From assembly GCA_947175265.1 (NCBI GenBank), contig CAMWMD010000006.1, positions 38,925-102,924 on the forward strand: DNA of 64,000 bases, in the 5' to 3' direction. Positions 1-9,886 of this stretch are shown here, piece by piece (position 1 is the first letter of the stretch; every line of letters starts with the position of its first letter). This DNA is from an uncultured Porphyromonadaceae bacterium (GTDB lineage Bacteria; Bacteroidota; Bacteroidia; Bacteroidales; Muribaculaceae). Position numbers and translations under genes: made by a program. The notes below the pieces were generated by a model. It was not told the origin of the DNA, did not search any database, and saw only the letters and a program-made list of their open reading frames with translations.

Positions 1-175
1 TCACATTTAGAGAATGTGTCTGTACGGGTGTCGTGGCCAGAGTGTCGAAAAAATCGGGGATATCCTTCCCCTTTCTGACGCCACGACCGCGACATACAAG
101 AACGGCTCCCTTGACATGCTCGCCGTCCATTATCGTGTAAACATTTGTCGTTATACTTTCCTGCGCTTTTGCCAT
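1..175 (-). CDS. Hypothetical protein, N-terminal part (runs off the window)
   Basis: The first 58 codons of a minus-strand gene are visible, starting at an ATG at 173-175 and still open at base 1. The product begins MAKAQESITTNVYTIMDG and continues with a basic stretch around residues 33-41 (CRGRGVRKG). There is no signal peptide or membrane segment in the visible part. A good promoter lies 55-85 bp upstream (230-260), which supports a real gene start. I do not recognise the family, and a function cannot be assigned from 58 residues. Confidence 0.6.
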   Translation of the reverse strand, partial: MAKAQESITTNVYTIMDGEHVKGAVLVCRGRGVRKGKDIPDFFDTLATTPVQTHSLNV

Positions 176-229
176 ATTCATTGTTTATGAAGATGCGGTA
201 ATCGAATTCTCCTTCCAAATCCCACGGCG

Positions 230-260
230 CAAATTTACACATAATTCTCCGAGTAGCAAA
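230..260 (-). promoter_or_regulatory. Bacteroidota promoter for the gene at the left edge
   Basis: Read on the minus strand, TTTG (257-260) is followed after 19 bp by TAAATTTG (230-237), matching the Bacteroidota -33/-7 form TTTG - 19-21 bp - TAnnTTTG. The -33 element lies in the T-tract of the terminator of the preceding gene, so terminator and promoter share bases. Confidence 0.6.
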
Positions 261-297
261 AAAAGAGAGGCGCGACCCTCAACGGGCCACGCCTCGG
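258..297 (-). terminator. Rho-independent terminator of the C10 protease gene
   Basis: Arms 267-278 and 284-295 (GAGGCGCGACCC / GGGCCACGCCTC, with a small internal mismatch) form a hairpin with a 5-nt loop. On the minus strand it is followed by a T-run (plus-strand A-run 258-264). It lies 27 bp past the stop codon of the 1948-residue gene. Confidence 0.8.
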
Positions 298-323
298 CAT
301 TTCATATAATCAGTACTTTCAGT

Positions 324-3300
324 TTAGAATACCATCTTTGTTCCGCAGATGATGTACATACCTTTCTCCAACTCGATAACATTTCTACCGGCGGAGAGGG
401 CGATTGACTTAACCATCTTGCCATCTATTGAGTAGACGTTCTCAACTTTGGCAGCGGGAGCGTAGATTACCCATTCGTTACCCTCTTTTGCCACCTTCAC
501 TGAGGATACTGCCTCAACATTGTCGATTGCTGACTGGTGACCGTTCTCGGGGAGAGAGATCTCAACAGGAGCGGAAGCGAAGAGTTGGAAGGGAGCCACC
601 TCTACAGTGTCGGCATCTGCATCCACACCCTCGAAGGCTGTATTGTCATTGTTGAGGAGGTAAACCTCGTCAGCCTTCATCTCCTTTGCAGAGTAGGAAG
701 CGTTGATGCTGAACTTGCTCCCCTTTGCTGAAACCATCTCAGGATTTACGTTTACAGTGCCGGAGGTTGTAGTGAAGATGATCTTTCCATCCTCGGGTGA
801 GCAGAAGAGATAGGGTTTGTTGGCCACTATTTCCATTGCGCCTGTGAGTTCGTCGTCATTCTCATTGAGAGTGTATGCCATGCAACCGTCAAGAGTCTTA
901 ACCTTACCGTTGATGAGGGGGAGTTCAGCACCGTTCTCATCCGTGATGGTCTCAACATTGAAGGGAACCACGATTCCTTTCCAGTCGCCACCTTCGATTT
1001 CCATGCTTACTGTAGCGCCATCCTCAAGAGTGAAGGGATAAGGGATTGCAAGAGCGTGAGTGTCGGTGAAGACTATCGGGCGGAATGCCTTGTAGACTCT
1101 TCCTTCGATTTCAGCCACAGAGCCATCAGCGAGAGTAGTAGTCACCATTCCTTTGCTTACGAAGAGATAGTTGGCTTTCGCTGCGGGAGCCTCAACACCT
1201 TCGTCAACTACTATCACACAGTTGGGATTGAGACCATCGAAAGCGTGGGAGTCAAATTCGTCGCCTGCTCTTGTGTTCATTGATGCGTTGCCGTCAGCGA
1301 GAAGGGTGATGCTTGTAAGGTTGTCGCAACCCTCGAAGGCATTCGCACCAATGTAGTTGACGCCTGTCAATGTAAGGCTTTCAAGTGAAGAGCAGTTCTT
1401 GAACGCACCTTCCTCGATTGAGTTTACAGAGGCGGGGATTGCCACAGAGGTAAGGTTGGTGCAACCGTTGAACATATCCTTGCTGATCTGAGATACCTCG
1501 GGAAGGATTACAGTCGTGATGCTTTCCATTCCGGCGAGAGCACCTTCAGGGAGGTCACCTTCCACTTTGGAGAGGTCGAGAGTCTCGGCATTCGGGAAGC
1601 ACTCCTTAACCATTGCGAGAGTCTCAGAAGTCAACTCACCTTTCAGAGCGACGTTCTCTGTGTCGGCAGTCTCCTCAGAGTTGATAGCCGCGATCTGGTC
1701 ATTGTTCAGTACCGCATTCTCAACAGGTGTTGCGAAGAGGTTGATCTTGCAGTTGCTGTCCACCACATTTACGGTGTAGTATCCGTCGTTGTCAGGGATA
1801 AGTTCCTCAAGACCGTTCATCACGTGCTTTTCAAGTTCGGCAGAATTTTCACCGTCAAGATCCACACGGAATTTCACTGTGCTGTTTTCAGCGAGACCTT
1901 CGATTACGGGAGCGAGGGGGTTGCTCTGGTTGAGTGTCACCTCACCGTCGGCTTCCGGAGAATTCACCTTGAACATAGGAGAAGTAGATTCGAACTCTAC
2001 ATTGAGGAGATATACCACTTCGATGTTGTGGTCGCCGCTTGCCTCGGGATTAACAGCCGGGTTATGGAATGTCACAGCGTAAGTGCCGTCAGCGTCAGGA
2101 GTAAGTTTCACACCGTTGTCATAGACCATGCTCTTGATTTCGGGATGAGCGAGGGCAAGTTTACCTTTCACTGTGATAGTCTCGCTCTTCACATCCTCAC
2201 CGAGGAATGCGGCCGCTTTCTTCACGTCAAAGTCAGGATCAGTGATCTTACAGCGGGTGGGGTCGTAGTTCAAAGCAAACACCGGAACTTCAGAAACGAT
2301 GTTGTATCCGAGTTTCTGCCAAGGGTTACCGTAATCCATCTGGCTGTAAGGAGTCTTGTAGACGCTGAGGTATTTCTCCGGAACTACGATTGTGATTCTT
2401 GAAGCGTCGTAAACATCGCCTACCTTGTGGCCGAGGTTGTAGGCCGGTTCATCAAGAACCAAATCAGTTATCGTCACCATGGGATTGAAGTGGCTTACCA
2501 CGAGACGTCCGTTTGCAGTGGCGAGGTCACCGGGGATGTAGATTGTAGTCAGAGATACACAACCGTCGAATGCCGCCGCGCCGATGGAGTAACCGTATTT
2601 GGGAGAACCGGAGGCATACTGGCCAACCACTACCCTGTTTGAAGAGAGGCTTTCCGGAAGGCGGATCTCTTTAAGTCTCTCACAATTTCTGAAAGCAGCC
2701 TCACCGATGCGAGTCACACTGTTCGGAAGAAGAATCTCTTCCACAACCGGCATTGTCTGTCCGATACCGCTGCTCTTATAGAACATCTCTGAAGGAATCA
2801 TATCCTCCTTGTAATCACCGTTGGTGGGGTCTGCCACTATCTTGAGGCCTGTGAGATCAAGTTTCTTAACAGTCTTCTGAGCGAAAACCTGACGGAATGC
2901 GTTGCCTAAATCGGAAGCGTAAGTCTCGCCTGTCACAACCACGTTAGGCCGGATGCTCTGTTCTGTAACTGCCTTGTAGAGTTCGCCGGGAGCCACGTTA
3001 TAGACCATTACGCCACTCTCCTTGGGATCATAGACCTTGATGTCGAAGTTAATATCCTCGTTCACTACGAATGTGTAGTTGACCACGGCAGCCTCTTTAA
3101 CCACTATCTCATTGTTGGCGATGAGATCTATGCGCTTTGTGGAGGAGTTGGGAGAAATCTTCAGGGTGATGTCCTGACCCTTGATCGCTGTAGAAACCGC
3201 GCCTGTCACTGTCACACCTGCCACTTCGGGGATATTGATGTTGAATATCTGGTTGCTGTTGTTGAGAGCGGGGAGAGCGTCAGCCACATTAGCGTTAGCA

Positions 3301-6170
3301 CCTTTCACGAGATGCCATACTTTCCTGTTTGCGGAGTTCACAAGGCGGATTGTGTTGCCTTCACGAACTTTTGCGCTTGAGACCTTGCAGTTGACGTTCA
3401 TTTTCCAGTTGTCGCCTGCGCCGGCTGTCCAGAGGTTGACGGGAGAGATGAATTCCTTGATGTCGCCATTTGCATCGGCGAGGACGATACCCCAATAGAA
3501 CTGCTCGAAGCCGGCCGGAATCTTGAGGGCGTTAACCCTTACGGTGAATTCCTGACCCGGGATTACGTTCACCGCCTCAGTGAGAAGACCTGCGGAACCT
3601 TTGTCGGATGTGAGAGTCCAGTAAGAATTCTTCTTGTCAGTCTCAATCGGAGAAACAAGGTTGAAATGGATGATTGTGTTGTTGTCGACAGTTGTGCGGA
3701 AGTTGCCTTCTGAATCGGGAGTGAGGAGCATGTTGTTGGCGTAAACCTCCATACGGTTGTCGTTGTCGGCTGTGTGTTTCGCTGTGAATACGGCCTCTGT
3801 ACCGCGAGCCACCTTACCGGGTGCGATCTCGCAATCGAAACTTACCTCATCGTTGTCCATCACTGCGAAGAGAGCGTCGTCGCTCTGGGGAGCCTTCTCG
3901 ACCACTATGTTGGAGATTGTATTCCAGTTTTCGGCTTTGCTATAGTTTGCCACGGCTGCCTGTGAGGGAACGTGGAGAGTGACGAGATTTGTCTTCACGC
4001 CTGAGAGCACACACCAGTTGATGAACTCAGCCTTCTCTCTTCCTACATATATGTCGCGGAGAGCGCTTGCGCCACAGAATACGTTGTATTCGTAAGTCTT
4101 GACACCTTCGGGAATTGTTATCGTGGTGATACCGCACTGGCGGAAACAACCGTTGTTAAGGCGATTAACCGATCTCGGGAGGATAACTTCCTTAAGATTG
4201 CCGCAACCGCGGAAAGCCTCTCTCGGGATTGCGTTAGCCTGGCTTGAACCGTTAGCAGCAATGTATGCGCCGGAGATGTCGAGGCGTGTGAGTTTCATTG
4301 CGTTGCGGATGTATTCGAAATCGCGTGCGTCAATCGAGCCGAACACGGTGAGTTCCTTAAGTGTGCCTGACTCAGCCTCGCTGATGATAGAGGCGAGAGT
4401 GCCCGGTTCTTCAACCCATACGCTGCGCTTTGCCTTCACATCGGCAACCTTCTGCACGAGGATGCTGATTGTCTGGTTCTCGCGTACATTTGAGATTGTA
4501 TAGTTGGCATTGGCATCTGCCGTAAGAACATATCCGTTTGCCTTGACAGTCACGATATCCTCGTCAGCGTTATCAGCCTCTACCTTGAAAGTGTAGTTCC
4601 AGCCGCGAATCACGCTGTCGTCGCCTGAAACCTTCACGCCAGCCACACCTTTGGGAAGTTCTATCTTGAAGGAGGCGGGAGATGCGACAGATGTCGGGAG
4701 TTCGTTAAGTGTGGGCAATTCACCTGCCACGGGGAGCCAGTTGCCGTTGTCGCCTGATGCGAGAGTCACGATGCAAACCTTGTCGCCCTCTGCCACGGAT
4801 ACTCCTGCGGGGAGTTTGCAATCCTTGAAATCAACGAAGCCGTCGAAAAGGTATCCGAAAGCCTGAAGGGATATTGGTTTGGTGGCGCTGAGAAGAGATT
4901 TCAATTTACCATCCTTGCCACAAAGACCTACAGCTATCTGGCCTGAGAAATCGGAATAAGAGAGGTTCTTGAGGTTTCCGACACGCACTGTGAACGGTTT
5001 GCCGTTGCTGAGATCGGTCATGTCACTACCGATACCGGTCTGGTTGCCGTCAGCAGTAATATGAAGAGCGGACCATCCGTGTGCACCCTCCGCACCGGGC
5101 TTGATGTTGTAGATGATGGTGTTGAGATTGTTGTAGTGGTGGGTGCGGCTCACTGTAGGATTGAGAGCAGTGCTGAGGAAATAACCGTTAGCGGAGCCAC
5201 CCCAGCCCCAGTTGAAATGGAGGAATTCACCTTGGTAACCGTCGCAGATGAAAGCGTGACCGGCCGTAACATCTTGACCACAGTAAAGGACCGGGCGACC
5301 CTCATCAATTTCATTCTTCACGATATTGTCCCATTCCTCCTGAGATGCAACCTCGGCTCGTTTCTTATATGAAACTCCGGGATCATAGTTGAAGTAAGTT
5401 GAGAGGGCTGCGGGCACCTTTACTTCGTATGCGCTTGATCCAGACATGCCATACTGTGTGTCGATACTCTTGGAAGCGTGATACATCAGTGTCGCCACCG
5501 CATCAGCCTCACTCTCTGAGTAACCTGAGCGATAGTTGTCTGTACGCATATCGCTCCAGTTGTAATTTGTATTGAAGTCTACGCCGTCAAAACTTCCGTT
5601 GCCGCTTGCGGGCCACTCGTAGAACTTCATAATTGTTGCCATAGCAGTTCCGACGCAACCAACGAGAGGTTTGCCGGGGATATAATTGTTGAACGGTCCC
5701 TCCTGGCTCCACTCTGCTGTGGGGAGAAGTTTCTGCTCGTCGCTTCTTGAGGCGCTTGCAGAGATCATAGCCTTACGCTCGCTCAGAGATTTGCTCTTCT
5801 GAACTGACGGAGCGGCTTTCACCTCTTTCTCCATGCCCTCCATCACCCATTTCATTGCATCAGGGGCATTCTTGGTTGGATATCCTCCTTCAAAAGAATA
5901 ACCGAGGACGGGTGCTGTGGAACTTTCTGCAGAGATGATTACAAATCCCTTGTTACCGTTTACGTTAAATACATAGAAGTTGGAAGAACCCTTTACTGTT
6001 TCCGCAACAGGTTCGAGGGAGAGATTGCCCATGATACGGATTTTCCGTGAGTTGAGGAATTCGGCTGCGATGCTTTTTGCTTCGTCAACACCGATTCTTG
6101 CTGAAAAGGCCGGCACCGCTGTTCCCATCATAAGGGCAGGGACCATGATTTTGCATAGAAATTTGCACAT
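324..6170 (-). CDS. Secreted C10 (streptopain-type) cysteine protease with BspA-type leucine-rich repeats and C-terminal sorting domain
   Basis: Very large exported protein, 1948 residues. Residues 1-24 form a signal peptide (ending VPAFSA). Residues 25-140 resemble the inhibitory propeptide of C10 peptidases. The catalytic domain spans about 145-345: Cys172 lies in PLVGCVGTAMATIMKFYEWP and His305 in TAGHAFICDGY, followed by HFNWGWGG. Three clusters of BspA-type leucine-rich repeats (AF..C..L..I.LP) lie near 620-720, 1125-1230 and 1510-1640, separated by Ig-like or bacterial-repeat beta domains. The last 70 residues (VYSIDGKMV ... GMYIICG) look like a T9SS type A sorting domain. The likely role is a surface or secreted protease that binds host or community proteins through the LRRs; this is inference. 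C10 enzymes are usually far smaller (about 400-800 residues). It is a single gene with its own terminator, divergent from the tricorn-like gene. Confidence 0.85.
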   Translation of the reverse strand: MCKFLCKIMVPALMMGTAVPAFSARIGVDEAKSIAAEFLNSRKIRIMGNLSLEPVAETVKGSSNFYVFNVNGNKGFVIISAESSTAPVLGYSFEGGYPTKNAPDAMKWVMEGMEKEVKAAPSVQKSKSLSERKAMISASASRSDEQKLLPTAEWSQEGPFNNYIPGKPLVGCVGTAMATIMKFYEWPASGNGSFDGVDFNTNYNWSDMRTDNYRSGYSESEADAVATLMYHASKSIDTQYGMSGSSAYEVKVPAALSTYFNYDPGVSYKKRAEVASQEEWDNIVKNEIDEGRPVLYCGQDVTAGHAFICDGYQGEFLHFNWGWGGSANGYFLSTALNPTVSRTHHYNNLNTIIYNIKPGAEGAHGWSALHITADGNQTGIGSDMTDLSNGKPFTVRVGNLKNLSYSDFSGQIAVGLCGKDGKLKSLLSATKPISLQAFGYLFDGFVDFKDCKLPAGVSVAEGDKVCIVTLASGDNGNWLPVAGELPTLNELPTSVASPASFKIELPKGVAGVKVSGDDSVIRGWNYTFKVEADNADEDIVTVKANGYVLTADANANYTISNVRENQTISILVQKVADVKAKRSVWVEEPGTLASIISEAESGTLKELTVFGSIDARDFEYIRNAMKLTRLDISGAYIAANGSSQANAIPREAFRGCGNLKEVILPRSVNRLNNGCFRQCGITTITIPEGVKTYEYNVFCGASALRDIYVGREKAEFINWCVLSGVKTNLVTLHVPSQAAVANYSKAENWNTISNIVVEKAPQSDDALFAVMDNDEVSFDCEIAPGKVARGTEAVFTAKHTADNDNRMEVYANNMLLTPDSEGNFRTTVDNNTIIHFNLVSPIETDKKNSYWTLTSDKGSAGLLTEAVNVIPGQEFTVRVNALKIPAGFEQFYWGIVLADANGDIKEFISPVNLWTAGAGDNWKMNVNCKVSSAKVREGNTIRLVNSANRKVWHLVKGANANVADALPALNNSNQIFNINIPEVAGVTVTGAVSTAIKGQDITLKISPNSSTKRIDLIANNEIVVKEAAVVNYTFVVNEDINFDIKVYDPKESGVMVYNVAPGELYKAVTEQSIRPNVVVTGETYASDLGNAFRQVFAQKTVKKLDLTGLKIVADPTNGDYKEDMIPSEMFYKSSGIGQTMPVVEEILLPNSVTRIGEAAFRNCERLKEIRLPESLSSNRVVVGQYASGSPKYGYSIGAAAFDGCVSLTTIYIPGDLATANGRLVVSHFNPMVTITDLVLDEPAYNLGHKVGDVYDASRITIVVPEKYLSVYKTPYSQMDYGNPWQKLGYNIVSEVPVFALNYDPTRCKITDPDFDVKKAAAFLGEDVKSETITVKGKLALAHPEIKSMVYDNGVKLTPDADGTYAVTFHNPAVNPEASGDHNIEVVYLLNVEFESTSPMFKVNSPEADGEVTLNQSNPLAPVIEGLAENSTVKFRVDLDGENSAELEKHVMNGLEELIPDNDGYYTVNVVDSNCKINLFATPVENAVLNNDQIAAINSEETADTENVALKGELTSETLAMVKECFPNAETLDLSKVEGDLPEGALAGMESITTVILPEVSQISKDMFNGCTNLTSVAIPASVNSIEEGAFKNCSSLESLTLTGVNYIGANAFEGCDNLTSITLLADGNASMNTRAGDEFDSHAFDGLNPNCVIVVDEGVEAPAAKANYLFVSKGMVTTTLADGSVAEIEGRVYKAFRPIVFTDTHALAIPYPFTLEDGATVSMEIEGGDWKGIVVPFNVETITDENGAELPLINGKVKTLDGCMAYTLNENDDELTGAMEIVANKPYLFCSPEDGKIIFTTTSGTVNVNPEMVSAKGSKFSINASYSAKEMKADEVYLLNNDNTAFEGVDADADTVEVAPFQLFASAPVEISLPENGHQSAIDNVEAVSSVKVAKEGNEWVIYAPAAKVENVYSIDGKMVKSIALSAGRNVIELEKGMYIICGTKMVF

Positions 6171-6522
6171 AAGGAAAAGTTTGATAGAGTTTGTAAAAGA
6201 AAGTTTAGAAAATCTTGAAAAAAGATAGTATTATGATTGTAAAACCGAATTATTGAAATTATTTAATAACTTTAACAGTGTTTTGGATATTTTCAACATC
6301 CGGGTTACGATTGTATAACGGAATTTAAAATAAACGGTTTGCATTACCCTGAAATTTTCTTTGCATTTTTTATTATCTCCCTGTACCTCAGGTATAAAAA
6401 ATTTCAATTTATTAAAGAAATTTCATATCATCTTTTATTTGTACCTTTCATGTAACTTTTGTATCTTTGCACACACTCTCCCACTCCTCTTTTTTCAGAC
6501 TAATTAATCAAAATCACATATA
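6171..6522. other. Divergent intergenic region, 352 bp, AT-rich
   Basis: This gap separates two divergent secreted-protease genes. It holds a clear plus-strand promoter at 6438-6469. On the minus strand only a near match to the -7 element is seen (TATCTTTT, around 6220-6227), a possible promoter for the C10 protease gene. No RNA gene or short conserved reading frame was recognised. Confidence 0.5.
6438..6469 (+). promoter_or_regulatory. Promoter of the tricorn-like protease gene
   Basis: TTTG (6438-6441), a 20-bp spacer, then TATCTTTG (6462-6469): an exact match to the Bacteroidota housekeeping promoter form. The 5' leader would be about 50 nt. Confidence 0.75.
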
Positions 6523-9500
6523 ATGAAACGTAAACAGCTTCTTGCGTTCATGCTGCTTGCCGGAGCCTCCGCCTTGTCACAGGCTGAGTCACCACGTTGG
6601 CTGCGTGATGCCGCAATATCTCCCGACGGGAAAACCATTGCCTTCACTTATAAAGGTGATGTCTTCACAGTGCCCGTCACCGGCGGTCAGGCCACTCAGA
6701 TAACCTCAAATGATGAATATGACGGCCGACCCGTCTGGAGCCGCGACGGGAAAAGCATCGTTTTCCTAAGTTCACGTGAAGGCTCCGACGATATTTTCAT
6801 CACCTCTGCAAAAGGGGGCACACCACGCCGACTCACTACAAACAGCGGAAATGAGACTCCCCTAACCTTCCTTAACGACTCCACTCTCCTTTTCAACGCC
6901 TCCCAACTTCCGGGACGCAAGACCGCGAGGGCACCCTTCTCCACCCAGATTTACAGTATCAACGTGAATCTCGAGAATCCGCGCCCGAAACTATACCTTT
7001 CCCTCCCTGTCGTGTCGGCTGACGCTAACGCCAACGGGGTGCTGATCTATCAGGACAGAAAGGGATATGAGGATGTGTTGCGTAAGCATGAGAGATCATC
7101 CGGGACAGGAGATATATGGCTCCACAGTAACGGGAAATTCCTTCAGTTGACCAACTTTAACGGTGGTGACCAGTCGCCGGTATGGGGTAAGGCCGACAAT
7201 TATTTCTATGTGAGCGAGAAAGACGGCACTCTGAATGTATTCGGGGCAGCGATAGGTAAAAAGGGTGAGAAACAACTTACGAAATTCACCAAACACCCTG
7301 TGCGCTCCCTGTCGTCGTCAGACGACGGACTCCTCGCATTCTCCTGGGACGGCGACCTCTATACACTCGTTCCCGGACAGGAACCGGTGAAGGTAAATGT
7401 GGATATCGTAGCCGACAACTACGATTCCGACCGTGTGAAGAAATATGTCAGAGGTGGTGCATCCGAACTCGCTGTCTCTCCCGAAGGGAAAGAGGTGGCG
7501 ATAGTTCTGCGCGGCGACCTTTACGTGACAGATGCGGAATACAAGACCACCAAACGTATCACCGACACTCCGGCCCAGGAGCGCACGGCATCTTTCTCGC
7601 CCGACGGAAAGACTATCGTATATGATAGCGATGTCGACGGTATATGGCAACTTTTCACTGCCAAAATAAAGAATCCTGATGAAAAGAGGTTTGCCTATGC
7701 CACTGACATAGTGATAGAACCTCTCTATAAGTGCGAGACCTCGGCGATGCAGCCGATGTTCTCTCCCGACGGGAAGAAAGTGGCTTTCCTTGAAGACCGC
7801 ACTACCCTCAAAGTGATAGACGTTGAAACTAAAAAGGTGACCACTGTTCTTGACGGGAAATACAACTATTCATATTCAGACGGCGACGTGCCTTTCGAAT
7901 GGAGTCCTGACAGCCAATGGCTCGTGGTCTCCTACATCGGCAACGGAGGATGGAACAACACCGATATTGCCATAGCAAAGGCTGACGGCACTGAGGTGGT
8001 GGACCTTACGGAAAGCGGACACTCTGACAATAATCCTAAATGGGCACTCGGAGGAAAGGCCGTGACCTACTCCACAGGGAAATATGGCATGAAGAGCCAA
8101 GGCTCCTGGGGAAACCAGAGCGACGTTATGCTGATGGTGCTCGACCCGGAGGCATGGGAGCAATTCAACATGACGGAGGAGGAGGCAGAACTTGCCGAGA
8201 AAGCCGAGAAAGATAAGGGTGACAAGAAGGAGGATTCCAAAGATAAGAAAGGGAAAAAGAATAAAAAGGATAAGAAAGAATCCAAGAAAGAGAGTGCCAC
8301 TCCCCTTGATCTTGCAAACCGCCGCTACAGGACCGTGCGCCTAACCAACCGCTCATCCAACCTCGGAGATTATTTCCTTTCTCCCAAAGGGGACAAACTC
8401 TATTATGTGGCAGCCGCGACCGAAGGGGGCTACAATATCCACGTGATGGACCTCAAAAAGGGTGAGAACAAGGTGCTCCTCAAAAACACATACGGCTCGC
8501 TATACCCTGATAAGGATGGGGAGAATCTGTTCGTCCTTTCAGGAAGAGGCGTAAAGAAAGTGAAATTGTCGAACGCAGATGTCGATGACATAGAATTTGA
8601 AGCTCCTTACGACCGCAAACCATCGCTTGAGAGGGCTTATATCTTTGACCACGCGGCAAAGCAGGTGGCGGACAAGTTCTACGACGAGAATCTCCACGGC
8701 GTGGATTGGGATTACTACACTTCCCACTATCGTGAATTCCTACCCTACATCAACAACAACCGCGACTTCGCTACCCTTCTCAGCGAACTTCTCGGCGAAC
8801 TGAATGCCTCCCACACAGGAGGACGCTTCTACGCAGATGGTCCGCAACTCCACACCGCCTCACTCGGCGCATTCTACGATGAGGATTACAAGGGCGAAGG
8901 GCTCAAGATTGCAGAGATATTCCCACGCGGCCCCCTGGCTTCAAAGAGTGCTGACCTTAAGGCTGGCGATATCATCCTCGCAATCGATGGCGAAAAAATT
9001 GAGCCTGAGAAGGATTATTTCCCCATGCTCGAAGGTAAGGCAGGCAAAAAAGTGCGTCTTGAGGTACGCAAGGGTGATGGCTCGACAAAGGAGGTCACCG
9101 TTAAGCCGATAAGCGCGGGCGTGCAATCCAACATGGCTTATCAACGTTGGATAGAGCGCAACGAGCAGATAGCCGACAGCCTCTCCGGGGGAAAGATCGG
9201 TTACGTCCATGTCAGAGGTATGGATGCCGACAGTTACCGTGAGGTCTATGACCGCATACTCGGAAAATACCGCAACTGTGATGCCATAGTGGTCGATACC
9301 CGCTATAACGGTGGCGGCTGGCTCCATAACGACCTCGCGGTGCTTCTCAGCGGTAAGGAGTATGTCACCTTCAAACCCCGAGGCCGCGAAATCGGCCACG
9401 AGCCTTTCGCCCAGTGGACCAAACCCTCCGTCATGCTCGTGAATGAATCGAACTACAGCGATGCGCACGGCGCCCCGTTCGTATATCAGACTCTCGGTAT

Positions 9501-9747
9501 AGGCGACGTTGTTGGTGCCCCCATTCCCGGAACGATGACCGCCGTGTGGTGGGAGACTCAGATAGACCCCTCCCTCGTGTTCGGAATTCCCCAGGTGACA
9601 AATGTGGCTACCGACGGCACAATTCTTGAAAACCATCAACTCAATCCCGACGTGATAATCTACAATCGTCAGGATGAACTCGAGAAGGGAACTGATGCCC
9701 AACTCGAGGGAGCCGTAAGGCATCTCATGGAGAAGACAAAAAAATAA
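6523..9747 (+). CDS. Tricorn-like protease: WD40-type propeller, PDZ and S41 peptidase, exported
   Basis: A 1074-residue exported serine protease of the tricorn/S41 type. Residues 1-22 are a signal peptide. From about 24 to 650 there are PD40/WD40-like propeller blades (repeated SPDGKTIAF-type motifs), as in archaeal tricorn, where propellers gate access to the active site. A strongly lysine-rich, low-complexity segment lies at about 555-592. A PDZ domain follows (about 770-860), then the S41 core. By motif, His764 (NASHTGG) and Ser979 (NYSDAHG) are the likely catalytic pair, corresponding to tricorn His746 and Ser965. The signal peptide places it in the periplasm or outside, so it probably degrades peptides in the envelope rather than downstream of the proteasome. 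Single gene: own promoter, and a terminator 44 bp after the stop. Confidence 0.88.
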   Translation: MKRKQLLAFMLLAGASALSQAESPRWLRDAAISPDGKTIAFTYKGDVFTVPVTGGQATQITSNDEYDGRPVWSRDGKSIVFLSSREGSDDIFITSAKGGTPRRLTTNSGNETPLTFLNDSTLLFNASQLPGRKTARAPFSTQIYSINVNLENPRPKLYLSLPVVSADANANGVLIYQDRKGYEDVLRKHERSSGTGDIWLHSNGKFLQLTNFNGGDQSPVWGKADNYFYVSEKDGTLNVFGAAIGKKGEKQLTKFTKHPVRSLSSSDDGLLAFSWDGDLYTLVPGQEPVKVNVDIVADNYDSDRVKKYVRGGASELAVSPEGKEVAIVLRGDLYVTDAEYKTTKRITDTPAQERTASFSPDGKTIVYDSDVDGIWQLFTAKIKNPDEKRFAYATDIVIEPLYKCETSAMQPMFSPDGKKVAFLEDRTTLKVIDVETKKVTTVLDGKYNYSYSDGDVPFEWSPDSQWLVVSYIGNGGWNNTDIAIAKADGTEVVDLTESGHSDNNPKWALGGKAVTYSTGKYGMKSQGSWGNQSDVMLMVLDPEAWEQFNMTEEEAELAEKAEKDKGDKKEDSKDKKGKKNKKDKKESKKESATPLDLANRRYRTVRLTNRSSNLGDYFLSPKGDKLYYVAAATEGGYNIHVMDLKKGENKVLLKNTYGSLYPDKDGENLFVLSGRGVKKVKLSNADVDDIEFEAPYDRKPSLERAYIFDHAAKQVADKFYDENLHGVDWDYYTSHYREFLPYINNNRDFATLLSELLGELNASHTGGRFYADGPQLHTASLGAFYDEDYKGEGLKIAEIFPRGPLASKSADLKAGDIILAIDGEKIEPEKDYFPMLEGKAGKKVRLEVRKGDGSTKEVTVKPISAGVQSNMAYQRWIERNEQIADSLSGGKIGYVHVRGMDADSYREVYDRILGKYRNCDAIVVDTRYNGGGWLHNDLAVLLSGKEYVTFKPRGREIGHEPFAQWTKPSVMLVNESNYSDAHGAPFVYQTLGIGDVVGAPIPGTMTAVWWETQIDPSLVFGIPQVTNVATDGTILENHQLNPDVIIYNRQDELEKGTDAQLEGAVRHLMEKTKK

Positions 9748-9786
9748 ATCATGCGTCTTGAACGTTATGTTTAAGACTCCCGTATC

Positions 9787-9831
9787 AAAAGGGCTGTCAC
9801 AGGGTATGACCCTCGACAGCCCTTATCTTTT
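9787..9831 (+). terminator. Rho-independent terminator after the tricorn-like gene
   Basis: GGGCTGTC (9791-9798) pairs with GACAGCCC (9815-9822), and an inner AGGGT/ACCCT extends the stem. A T-rich tail (TTATCTTTT) follows. Confidence 0.8.
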
Positions 9832-9886
9832 GCTGTGAAACACGGGGAATCTCATATAATACTGAATCTTAACCAAGCACCATATC

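Noticed and set aside
1824..2402. Plus-strand open frame of 192 codons opposite the C10 protease gene
   Set aside because: Antisense shadow without domain content; the protease frame is continuous through it.
8941..9723. Minus-strand open frame of 260 codons inside the tricorn-like gene
   Set aside because: It is antisense to a well-supported protease domain, has no recognisable domain or start context, and reflects codon bias of the real gene.
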